NCBI GenBank assembly: GCA_016713245.1
Contig: JADJPM010000004.1
Location: forward strand, 248,001-312,000
From: Verrucomicrobiaceae bacterium
Lineage (GTDB): Bacteria > Verrucomicrobiota > Verrucomicrobiia > Verrucomicrobiales > Verrucomicrobiaceae
Direction: 5' to 3'
DNA length: 64,000 nucleotides
Shown piece by piece: positions 19,401 through 26,027 of the stretch; the stretch's first letter is position 1, and the number at the start of each line of letters is the position of its first letter. The position numbers were made by a program, and so were the translations under genes. The notes under the pieces were generated by a model, which saw only the letters and a program-made list of their open reading frames with translations, was not told where the DNA came from and ran no database searches.

Positions 19401-20322
19401 AGTGCAAAAGCCCGGCAACATGGTGCAGCGCGGCCTGCCGATGCTCGCCAAGACCAGCGCCACGATCCCAAGCGGCAGCGGACGCAAGGAACTCGCCTCG
19501 TGGATCTCCTCGCCGGACAATCCGCTCACCGCCCGCGTGATCGTGAATCGGGTGTGGCTGCATCTCTTCGGCCAAGGCATCGTCACCACGCCGGACAACT
19601 TCGGATTGTCAGGCCAAGCGCCCTCGCATCCCGCGCTGCTCGATCATCTCGCGACTCGTTTTGTCAAAGAAGGCTGGTCGGTGAAAAAACTCATCCGCGA
19701 GCTGATGACGAGCCGCGTGTATGCGCTGAGCACCGCGCATGATGCGAAGAACTTCGAGGCCGATCCCGACAACACGCTGCTCTGGCGCATGACGCCGCGT
19801 CGGCTCGATGCCGAGTCCATCCGCGATGCCATGCTGCTCACCGCAGGCAAGCTCGACCTCCGTCCGCCGACCGGCAGCCCCGTGGGTGCGTATGGCGAAG
19901 GCTATGCCGTCGGAGCAAACACCAAGCTGATCGATCAAGTCTCGCCGCATCGCTCCGTCTATCTGCCCGTGGTGCGCAATCTGCCGCTGGAGTCGCTCAC
20001 GCTCTTCGACATGACGCCCGGCAGCATCGTCACCGGCCAGCGCCCGCAGACCACGGTGCCCGCGCAGTCGCTCTACCTCCTGAACAGCCCCTACGTGCTG
20101 AAAGCCGCCGAGTTCGCCGCGCAACGCCTGCTTACCGACCGCCCGAAAAGCGAGCCGCATCGCGTGAAGCTCGCCTACGAGCGCATCTTTAACCGCCCGC
20201 CGACTGATTCCGAGGTCGAGGCCGCGCTGAAGTTCGTGAAAACAAAACCCGATGCCGCCCAAGGCTGGGCCGCCCTCTGCCAGAGCCTCTGGGCGAGCCA
20301 TGAGTTCCTCGCTCGCAGCTAA
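16399..20322 (+). CDS. Fusion: EF hands, alpha/beta hydrolase, EF hands, PSCyt1 heme c motif, DUF1549 and DUF1553
   Basis: 1307 residues with signal (PLLLCVLCASVVQTHA). Order: EF-hand loops (DRNGDGKVSREE, DADKDGIGTVAE); an alpha/beta hydrolase of the dienelactone/X-Pro type with nucleophile motif GSSYGGG (Ser250) and YHVVKGITHYGIY supplying a late His; a Pro/Ala linker; a second EF-hand region (DADADGALTLEE); a Planctomycete-type cytochrome c motif CYECH (Cys555, Cys558, His559); DUF1549 with CARCHDHKYDP (Cys862); and DUF1553 at the C-terminus (RVWLHLFGQGIV, SLWASHEFL). PSCyt1-DUF1549-DUF1553 proteins usually stand alone next to DUF1501 genes, as at 28721-33178. Attachment of a hydrolase is unusual. 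Probably extracytoplasmic; function of the DUF domains is unknown. Confidence 0.88.
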   Translation: MTPTLHRSIPLLLCVLCASVVQTHAQEATPDWLKKIDRNGDGKVSREEMPKIFDLIDADKDGIGTVAELTAYFTKAKGKGQTKGATPSPSPSTAPAPGSANPNEPAARGALPDTVEKRAITIWSDGTRMAGDLYLPKNRKEGEKLPAIVFCAGTGGTKGGTGGRLGPIFAEKGYVALAFDYRGWGESESQLMAAEPQPKPDEKGELTIKVKALRWQMNYTDQTEDIRAAISFLAGEPTVDAQRIGIMGSSYGGGLVTYMAGTDPRVKCVVAQVPGLGGANRDRALAAAYKLHTQQARGEVEPVPLETGKMTGKMEKYSNMRTNAAKSIGFSGLEAAAKIAVPALFVVAENEELSNNEIVAEAQKQIAARGVPSKYHVVKGITHYGIYREGFQEATTLEIAWFEEHLKGAAAKPAASTPETPPAPKTAPAANTTPKLEEGFKALDEDKTGKLSAEEFAALKVGTTYFREHPEQLEPAFKKLDADADGALTLEEYRNIARPRQSKGGQGKGKAKRPPAETEAPKASAEATSEKSMKFADADLAFFEKNIRPVLIKSCYECHSAEADKLKAGLALDARVALLKGGDSGAAVVLGKPEESLLIKSLRHDDPDLKMPPEKHGGKLSEAVIANFVEWVKRGAPMPEGQAVAVAQKMEARMDHWAFKPVMDSPAPAVKSTSWPRTEVDRFVLAELEKKGLAPVADAEPAALLRRVHLDLTGLPPTAEQVTAFLAAPSESRIEGVIDELMKSPQFGERWGRHWLDVARYAESSGKETDFAYPHAWRYRDYVIKAFNADMPFDQFIREQIAGDLFEARDDKERAELLIATGFLAIGPKSHIEKNPLQFEMDVVDEQIDTVSQAFLGLTMACARCHDHKYDPVSQRDYYALAGIFRSTDTKFGTVKLIQNNNPGTLVPLPPEANQPNGLKPLASRERDRLEKNVARDSARLAELTKEKMFASSEFVRTRIRLATDKAHLAAYEADGTPKQFVTCVLEREKPRDSALLIRGEVQKPGNMVQRGLPMLAKTSATIPSGSGRKELASWISSPDNPLTARVIVNRVWLHLFGQGIVTTPDNFGLSGQAPSHPALLDHLATRFVKEGWSVKKLIRELMTSRVYALSTAHDAKNFEADPDNTLLWRMTPRRLDAESIRDAMLLTAGKLDLRPPTGSPVGAYGEGYAVGANTKLIDQVSPHRSVYLPVVRNLPLESLTLFDMTPGSIVTGQRPQTTVPAQSLYLLNSPYVLKAAEFAAQRLLTDRPKSEPHRVKLAYERIFNRPPTDSEVEAALKFVKTKPDAAQGWAALCQSLWASHEFLARS

Positions 20323-20362
20323 ACCGAACCTTCACACCCCAACGCCCGGCCCGATCCCCGCA

Positions 20363-20434
20363 CCCACGAACCCACGAACCCACGAACCCACGAACCCACG
20401 AACCCACGAACCCACGAACCCACGAACCCACGAA
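20363..20434. repeat. Perfect 8-bp tandem repeat (CCCACGAA)x9
   Basis: Nine exact head-to-tail copies of CCCACGAA (72 bp) just after the fusion gene stop codon. The unit length is not a multiple of three, so it is unlikely to be coding. It abuts the degenerate 21-bp repeat. Such arrays are prone to slippage and may vary between strains. Confidence 0.9.
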
Positions 20435-20436
20435 CC

Positions 20437-20780
20437 GCCCCTCCAGCGAGACGCAACCACCTCCCAGACTGACGCGCCAGCCCTCCAAATCGTCACCCCC
20501 GTCATCCAGACCGTTGTGGCGACCGTCCGACTCGTTCCCGCAACCCTCCAAATCGCCCTTCCCACCACCCAACTCGTTCAGCCGACCGGAAAAAACGTCA
20601 TTTTTACCCGCTAACTCGTTGTGCCAACCCTCGATTTCGACCCGAAAACCCCAACTTTTGTTCCACTGAGGATCGAAATCGTTCAGACGACCATCCAAAT
20701 CATTATTTTCACCTCACGGATCGTTGTTAAAACCCTAACTTTCGTTGTGGAAGGCCAAGTTTGGGTCAAAAACGCTCTCT
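20437..20780 (-). repeat. Degenerate 21-bp (heptapeptide) tandem repeat with in-frame stops
   Basis: Read on the minus strand in the frame of the small gene ending at 20735, this stretch gives about 15 seven-residue units with consensus x-N-[D/E]-L-x-G-x: NNDLDGR, LNDFDPQ, HNELAGK, LNELGGG, GNESDGR, HNGLDDG, GDDLEGW. Two stop codons interrupt it (20735-20737 and 20714-20716). The periodicity is clear in DNA as a recurring AAATCGTT or AACTCGTT every 21 bases on the plus strand. It looks like the decayed C-terminal repeat domain of the adjacent gene. Confidence 0.7.
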
Positions 20781-20974
20781 TTGAGCCGGTGAACGGCTTC
20801 CGTGAGCAATTTCCGAGGATCAACGACCTTCTCGGGGCGCAGAGCTTGAGTCTGTCGATACTTGTCACCGAGACGCTTCAGGTCGCCACCGGCTTCCGCC
20901 ATGAGTTTGCGCCGCACCTCGCGCAGCCATTCCACTCCGTCTTCGTGATGAATCGTTGGGCATGAGGCATTCAT
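20735..20974 (-). CDS. Small cytoplasmic protein of unknown function, N-terminal domain of a decayed repeat protein
   Basis: 79 residues starting MNASCPTIHHEDGVEWLREV; no signal peptide. The first 60 residues are charged and helical (WLREVRRKLMAEAGG, LKRLGDKYRQ, DPRKLLTEAVHRL), with good codon character for this genome. I do not recognise a named family, though it resembles small conserved hypotheticals seen in Verrucomicrobia. The frame continues past the stop as a heptad-repeat region with another stop, suggesting the original protein was longer. It lies between the fusion gene and the kinase island, on the opposite strand. Confidence 0.6.
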   Translation of the reverse strand: MNASCPTIHHEDGVEWLREVRRKLMAEAGGDLKRLGDKYRQTQALRPEKVVDPRKLLTEAVHRLKESVFDPNLAFHNES

Positions 20975-21030
20975 GGCTCGATCTCTCCAAGATGGAAACG
21001 CTCGCGATCCTTGTATGCTTGCGTTTGTAG

Positions 21031-21052
21031 GCGGAGTTGCCTTCTCCGCAGA
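21031..21052. other. Small GC hairpin upstream of the kinase gene
   Basis: GCGGAG-TTGCCTT-CTCCGC forms a 6-bp stem with a 7-base loop just before the histidine kinase start. There is no T-run after it, so a terminator is not supported; it could be a leader structure or a repeat relic. Confidence 0.35.
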
Positions 21053-21070
21053 CATCGTTAGCCTTTCAGT

Positions 21071-23485
21071 ATGAACACAGACCTTTTCAAAGCTTATCGA
21101 AAGCTAACGGCAAGCAAGCCTCAGACTCACGAGGACTTACTTGGCATAATTCCCTCACTGAAAGCCCACACATTTCGAGTTCAACGAATCCGCTACTACA
21201 GATTTGATTCTCGCTCTCAAATTCTCTCAAGTGTTGCGTCCGTTGGCCATTCACCAGAAGTCTCCCACTCACTTCAGCGCGGTCGAATTGCAAAACTCTT
21301 TCGTCCCGAATTGAACGCGTCCAGCGACACCTTCTGGTGTAAGACTGAAAAGCACCCAGTTTTGTTTGAACGTAGTTCCAAGGCAACGACCCCGCTCAAG
21401 TGTGATTACAGTGCTGGAGTTCGCCGGATGCGAGTCCTTGAAGATTGCCAACTCCTAAAGAAAGAGAAGGCTTCGAAATGGTTGGACTTCCCCTTGTTTA
21501 GTTCTGGGCGATTCCTCGGAAAGCTCAGTTGTGACGTCGAAGTGAGCGGCGTAATGTCAAATCACTTTGGGCGCGAGGTCAAAGCTCTTTGGGCGCTTTC
21601 AAGACTACTAGCCCCTCATCTTGAAGGTATCTATTTATCTCAAATTCATGAGCGGCGTGAGTCTGATGCGGTTCGTGATATTCTGGCGAAGCTTGCAGCA
21701 GCAGAACGTTTGGAGGATGTGTTTCGGATTTGCACAACTGACATACCTGAACTCTTCGACTGCAAGTATGCCAGTATCTTCACTGCATCCAAAGACACTC
21801 TCGGACTGAAGAAGCTAATTCTTCGGCGTTCGTCTTATGAGAAGCTCAATATGGAGTCAGATGTGGCAAGCTATGATCTTGGCGATGATGAGCGATTTGG
21901 AGATCAAGAGGCAAGTATCACTTGTTGGGTTTCTCACAACAAGAGGCCGTTGCGGTTGCACCACCTTGGAAGTCCCAATCATCCCTCTGTCGAGTTGCTA
22001 GAGCAGTTGAAACAGTTCGATCCGAGGCTGAAGTGGGGGAACAAGCACAGGGACAGTGATGACCATGTTAGCTTTTTGGGCGTGCCAATCAATGACCCTC
22101 GTCAAAGCGATCAGTCTCCATACGATTCCCTTGGGGTATTACGTCTAACCCAGAAAAATACAGACGAAGGGGAATTCTCGGCGCAAGATCAGGCCCTCCT
22201 CGAGTGGATCGTCAACGAGCACGTTGCGCCAAAAATTTCCGCCACTCCATCTCAAGAGTTTGCTTCGCAAGTTCTGAAGCAACTTGATAGCTTCCACAAC
22301 GTCGCAATCCTCGAGTCCACCGACTACCATGACTTTGCAACTGCTGTCTGCGTCAGCTTGGATGATGCGCTACAATCGGTTTCCGGGGGGTCGAGATTGT
22401 ATGTTTTTAATCTGCTATGTGAAGACAATGCCTACTTTTTTCACCGGGCTATTCATCAGCCAAGAAATAGCCACGTGAGTATTGAATCCCATGTTGGCAT
22501 GAAGCATTCGCGATTAGAAACCCTGACTGACTTAGCCCTGAAATCTGGAAAAGCCGTGTTGTTGCTGGATATTGAGCGAGCAAGAAAGCAAGGCAGGATT
22601 CGAAATGTTGTGAAGGGGGCAGTTTGCGCGATGGCGAGTCCCATCATGTATAAAGGCCACGAGTTGGGAGTCATCGTTGTTTTTTCAGACCGATATGACC
22701 TGGAACTTGAGCTACATGGTCGAATACTATCGATGGTGGCAAGCTTGACTTTCCAGATTATTGCACGGCGACAAGCTCGAACGTTCTCGCTGGCCCTTGC
22801 TGGATTGAGGCACGACGTTCTCACAATTGTCGATTTGGTTAGTGTTGAGTTGTTGAGCCAGTATCGAGAGGACTCACGAATACAGTGCCTCATGGCATTC
22901 CTCGGTCGTCTTGGAGACGCGTATGTTCAAGAGTATCCGCTCAACCCCTATGAGTTTCAGTCTCAGCTGTGCTCTGCCGAGGTGCCTGTGATGCGAAGCT
23001 TAGAGTTGGCTAAAGAGGCTGCAATAGCGGAAGTTTCAAAAGACTCTACGGTGAAGATCACCTGCTCCAAGGACCTGCGTCCTGTATATTGCGATCCAAT
23101 GATGATTGCCATCACCTACAACCTTCTGAAAAATGCACTAAAGTTCTCTCCCGATAGGTCAGAGGTGACCGTGTCGGCTGCGACGCATTGTGATTCATTC
23201 GGCAAACACTGGCTAAGGGTGATGGTTCAAGATCAGGGGGGCGGGATGACAGATGAAGTGGCCGAAGCAGTAAGGTCGCGCATAAAGCTCGACCAGCTCG
23301 TGAACGTCGAGTCCATGCTATCAGGAAAAGATAGGATTAATGGAAAGGGGCTATTGATCGGAGGACTGCTGGCGAGTCATTACCGAATAATCGACGGCAG
23401 GCAGGGAAAGCTCGAACTCGTCCAGACGTCCCCGAATGGCAGTGTGTTTTGTCTTGACCTTCCGTCTCCTTTGGAGGCAGAGTAA
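21071..23485 (+). CDS. Multi-GAF soluble histidine kinase
   Basis: 804 residues with no membrane segment. Three GAF-like regions are apparent: residues about 30-195, 200-400 (ending SLGVLRLTQKNTDEGEFSAQDQALLEWI) and 405-570 (ending GHELGVIVVFSDRYDLELELHG). A short helical region carries the likely phospho-acceptor in GLRHDVLTIVDLV (His581). The HATPase domain has an N box (NLLKNALKFSP, near residue 685), G1 (VQDQGGGM) and G2 (GKGLLIGGLLA). It ends 6 bases before a receiver-like gene. Base composition is clearly more AT-rich and codon choice less biased than in the neighbours, which points to recent transfer. The ligand sensed by the GAF domains is unknown. Confidence 0.88.
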   Translation: MNTDLFKAYRKLTASKPQTHEDLLGIIPSLKAHTFRVQRIRYYRFDSRSQILSSVASVGHSPEVSHSLQRGRIAKLFRPELNASSDTFWCKTEKHPVLFERSSKATTPLKCDYSAGVRRMRVLEDCQLLKKEKASKWLDFPLFSSGRFLGKLSCDVEVSGVMSNHFGREVKALWALSRLLAPHLEGIYLSQIHERRESDAVRDILAKLAAAERLEDVFRICTTDIPELFDCKYASIFTASKDTLGLKKLILRRSSYEKLNMESDVASYDLGDDERFGDQEASITCWVSHNKRPLRLHHLGSPNHPSVELLEQLKQFDPRLKWGNKHRDSDDHVSFLGVPINDPRQSDQSPYDSLGVLRLTQKNTDEGEFSAQDQALLEWIVNEHVAPKISATPSQEFASQVLKQLDSFHNVAILESTDYHDFATAVCVSLDDALQSVSGGSRLYVFNLLCEDNAYFFHRAIHQPRNSHVSIESHVGMKHSRLETLTDLALKSGKAVLLLDIERARKQGRIRNVVKGAVCAMASPIMYKGHELGVIVVFSDRYDLELELHGRILSMVASLTFQIIARRQARTFSLALAGLRHDVLTIVDLVSVELLSQYREDSRIQCLMAFLGRLGDAYVQEYPLNPYEFQSQLCSAEVPVMRSLELAKEAAIAEVSKDSTVKITCSKDLRPVYCDPMMIAITYNLLKNALKFSPDRSEVTVSAATHCDSFGKHWLRVMVQDQGGGMTDEVAEAVRSRIKLDQLVNVESMLSGKDRINGKGLLIGGLLASHYRIIDGRQGKLELVQTSPNGSVFCLDLPSPLEAE

Positions 23486-23491
23486 ATTACC

Positions 23492-23863
23492 ATGAAAAGA
23501 GTTCTCATAGTTCAAGACAAGCCAGTCATCCGCGAAAATTGGGTCAGGATTGCCAAAGAGGAAGGCTACTGGGCTGATCCGATCAGCGGTCGCACTGCTG
23601 AGCAAGTGGCTGCTGGCATAAAGACTCTCCTAGCGGTTCAGTCCGTGGAGAAATCCTTGCTCGACTACTTATTAGAAGATGGCACAAACTGTGAACAAGT
23701 TTTAGAGAACTTAACAGATGACGAGATTGATCGAATGGGGCAGATACTCGTAGTATCGAACGCAGATCGAAACGATCTGGCGAAGATTTTGAGTCGTCCC
23801 AATGTAAGTTACGTTGGGCCTTCGACAAATTGGGATCGAATTCGTGGCAGGTTCAAAGAGTAG
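23492..23863 (+). CDS. Stand-alone degenerate receiver protein
   Basis: 123 residues resembling a CheY-type receiver. The start KRVLIVQDKPVIRENW matches the VLIVDD acidic-pocket strand but with Gln replacing the first Asp. The expected phospho-acceptor strand reads KSLLDYLLEDGTNCEQVL, so Asp is kept. ILVVSNA provides the Thr/Ser position, but the usual conserved Lys strand is replaced by VSYVGPSTNW. Loss of an acidic residue and the Lys suggests altered or phosphorylation-independent signalling. It has no output domain. It is coupled to the histidine kinase and shares its AT-rich composition. Confidence 0.75.
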   Translation: MKRVLIVQDKPVIRENWVRIAKEEGYWADPISGRTAEQVAAGIKTLLAVQSVEKSLLDYLLEDGTNCEQVLENLTDDEIDRMGQILVVSNADRNDLAKILSRPNVSYVGPSTNWDRIRGRFKE

Positions 23864-24270
23864 TGCCCTTTGCACCGGTTCTGCGGCAGCTCGAAGGCTT
23901 TACGTTCACCGACGTTCAATTCGTTCGTGTAGGGCCAGAGCGCGTCGGTGGCATGCTGGATGGCGCTGCGGCGGATGTTGATGGTCTTGACGAGCTTGTC
24001 GCGGCTCGTCGTCTCGACCACTTGATCGGAGTCGGCGGTGTCGGACTCCGTCTCGGAGCCGCGATACGCTGCCAGGGCATCTTCCATGGCCTTGATGTCC
24101 GCCGGATGATCGTAGCACCGCAGCTTGTCCGTCTTCACCCTCGCGATCAGGGCCTCCGCGTTTTGGATGAGGTCATCACGGCTCGCATCCAGCGCGTCGC
24201 CAATTACCAGCCTCCTTGACGACATCCTGGCAACTGCTGGGATGCCGTTTTCATTTACCGGAGACGCCAT
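23809..24270 (-). CDS. Conserved hypothetical protein with 3' end overwritten by the kinase island
   Basis: 153 residues from an ATG preceded by AGGAGC at good spacing. The bulk is charged and helical (ALDASRDDLIQNAEALIARV, KAMEDALAAYRG) and ends in a segment typical of a Verrucomicrobia family of small hypotheticals (AIQHATDALWPYTNELNVGERKAFELP). The last 20 residues (from KGHYSLN) are read antisense through the receiver gene and look like chance coding. The natural terminus was therefore probably lost when the AT-rich island arrived; the break lies near 23868. No function can be assigned. Confidence 0.65.
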   Translation of the reverse strand: MASPVNENGIPAVARMSSRRLVIGDALDASRDDLIQNAEALIARVKTDKLRCYDHPADIKAMEDALAAYRGSETESDTADSDQVVETTSRDKLVKTINIRRSAIQHATDALWPYTNELNVGERKAFELPQNRCKGHYSLNLPRIRSQFVEGPT

Positions 24271-24310
24271 ACTGCTCCTGATGCGTCGCGGTGATACAAC
24301 ACCAGGAGGG

Positions 24311-24386
24311 AAAAAACTTTGTCCACCTTTCGCCTTCACACGGAACATCCATTTCGCCATGACTCCAAAACTCCAACACTCCACAT
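24311..24386 (+). repeat. Leader cassette, copy D
   Basis: AAAAAACTTTGTCCACCTTTC, CACACGGAACATCC, then ATGACTCCAAAACTCCAACAC. TTGTCC to ACTCC is 43 bases, as in copies B and C. The ATG starts the DUF1501 gene and encodes MTPKLQHS ahead of the twin-arginine signal. Confidence 0.7.
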
Positions 24387-25765
24387 CCGCACTCCCCGCC
24401 TTCTCTCGCCGCGAATGGCTGCAACGCACCAGCGCGGGCTTTGGCTATCTCGCCCTGAGTGCGCTCGCCACGCAGCGTGCTCTCGCTGACAACGCCGCGC
24501 CGCTCGCACCGAAGCAGCCGCATTTCGCTGCCAAGGCCAAGCGGGTGCTTTTCCTCTGCATGGACGGCGGGCCATCGCATGTGGACAGCTTTGATTACAA
24601 ACCCGAGCTGGCGAAATACGCGGGCAAGGCCATCGACAAAGGCAAGGTGCCCACCGGCAAGCTCATGGCCCCGGTGTGGGAGTTCAAGCAGCGCGGCCAG
24701 AGCGGCCTGTGGATCAGCGAGCTGTTCCCGCAGATCGCCACACACGCGGACAAGCTCTGCCTCATCCGAAGCATGAAGACCGATGTGCCGAATCATCCGC
24801 CTGCCTTCCTGCAAATGCACTGCGGCATCCCCACCGCGCCACGTCCCAGCATGGGCGCATGGATCACCTACGGCCTCGGCAGCATGAATGAAAACCTGCC
24901 CGGCTTTGTCACGCTGAGCCCCAATCCCGGCAACGGCGGCTCCGCGAACTACGGCAGCTCGTTTTTGCCCGCCATCTATCAAGGCACGCGCATCGGCAAC
25001 GGACGCCAGCCCGTGGCGCAGGCCAAAATCAGCAACCTCGCCCATCCGCAGCTCGCACGGCCCGAGCAGCGAGCCCAACTCGACTTCGTGCAGCAACTCA
25101 ACAAGGCCTCGCTCAAGCGCGAACCCGAGAACGCCGCCATCGAGGGCCTCATTGAATCGCATGAACTCGCCTTCCGAATGCAAGACGCCCTGCCCAGCGT
25201 GCTCGACATCGAAAGCGAGTCTGACACCGTGAAAAAGCTCTACGGCATCGGCGAAACCACCACCGACGACTTTGGCCGCCAGTGCCTCATGGCGCGGCGT
25301 ATGTTGGAGGCCGGTGTGCGCTTCGTGGAAGTCAATCACGCCGGCTGGGACCAGCATCGCAACCTCACCGAGGACCACGGCAAACACGCCGCCGCCGTCG
25401 ATGGCCCCATCGCCGGCCTGCTGACCGATCTCGAAGGCCGTGGCCTGCTCAAAGACACGCTCGTCATCTTCGCCGGCGAGTTTGGCCGCACACCGTATGC
25501 GCAGATCGACGACGGACGCGACCACAACCACACCGCCTACACTACTTGGTTCGCCGGTGCCGGCGTGAAGCCCGGCCACAGCCACGGCGAGACCGACGAG
25601 TTCGGCTACGAAAGCGTCATCGACCCCGTCCACATCCACGACTGGCACGCCACCATCCTCCACCTCCTCGGCCTGGAGCACACCAAGCTCACTTACCGCT
25701 ACGCCGGACGCGACATGCGCCTAACGGAGGTGAAGGGGAACGTGGTGAAGGGGATCATTTCATGA
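24359..25765 (+). CDS. DUF1501 family exported protein (Tat signal)
   Basis: 468 residues. A cassette-encoded N-terminus is followed by a twin-arginine signal (SRREWLQRTSAGFGYLALSALA). The alkaline-phosphatase/sulfatase-like DUF1501 core shows RVLFLCMDGGPSHVDSFDYKP, HCGIPTAPRPSMGAW, DFGRQCLMARRMLEAGVRFVEV, FAGEFGRTPYAQ and DWHATILHLLGLEH. Such proteins almost always pair with a PSCyt1-DUF1549-DUF1553 gene; here the nearest same-strand partner is the fusion gene ending at 20322, separated by the repeat/kinase island. Biochemical activity is unproven; metal-dependent ester hydrolysis is plausible from the fold. Confidence 0.9.
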   Translation: MTPKLQHSTSALPAFSRREWLQRTSAGFGYLALSALATQRALADNAAPLAPKQPHFAAKAKRVLFLCMDGGPSHVDSFDYKPELAKYAGKAIDKGKVPTGKLMAPVWEFKQRGQSGLWISELFPQIATHADKLCLIRSMKTDVPNHPPAFLQMHCGIPTAPRPSMGAWITYGLGSMNENLPGFVTLSPNPGNGGSANYGSSFLPAIYQGTRIGNGRQPVAQAKISNLAHPQLARPEQRAQLDFVQQLNKASLKREPENAAIEGLIESHELAFRMQDALPSVLDIESESDTVKKLYGIGETTTDDFGRQCLMARRMLEAGVRFVEVNHAGWDQHRNLTEDHGKHAAAVDGPIAGLLTDLEGRGLLKDTLVIFAGEFGRTPYAQIDDGRDHNHTAYTTWFAGAGVKPGHSHGETDEFGYESVIDPVHIHDWHATILHLLGLEHTKLTYRYAGRDMRLTEVKGNVVKGIIS

Positions 25766-25771
25766 GTCTCC

Positions 25772-25906
25772 ATGCCCACCGCGCCGGACAACCACGACGC
25801 CCACGATTACGCCGAGCGCATCAGGGCCGATGACAGCTACAACCAGAGCCAGATGCAGGATGTGCTGAACAAGCTGGATGAGCTGATCAATGCGCTAAGG
25901 CGGTAG
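25772..25906 (+). CDS. Small hypothetical protein
   Basis: 44 codons from ATG, beginning 7 bases after the DUF1501 stop: MPTAPDNHDAHDYAERIRAD and ending QDVLNKLDELINALRR, a hydrophilic, helical peptide. Codon character is good but length is short. It could be a real coupled small protein or the C-terminal relic of a longer one; no family recognised. Confidence 0.4.
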   Translation: MPTAPDNHDAHDYAERIRADDSYNQSQMQDVLNKLDELINALRR

Positions 25907-26027
25907 GTTTTTAGCCTCATGGCCGTGATGGAGAGTTCCTCACGATGGGCTCCTTTGGCGATGCGGAGTCCTGTTTGCCTTTCTGGCAGTTGCAGTTCGA
26001 TTTCTTCGTGGTCATGCTCTCGCTGCC

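Noticed and set aside
20363..20434. CRISPR array
   Set aside because: Units are contiguous 8-mers with no spacers and no cas genes nearby.
24251..25681. A 476-codon open frame on the minus strand
   Set aside because: Opposite the DUF1501 gene with its Tat signal and family motifs; no recognisable domains of its own.
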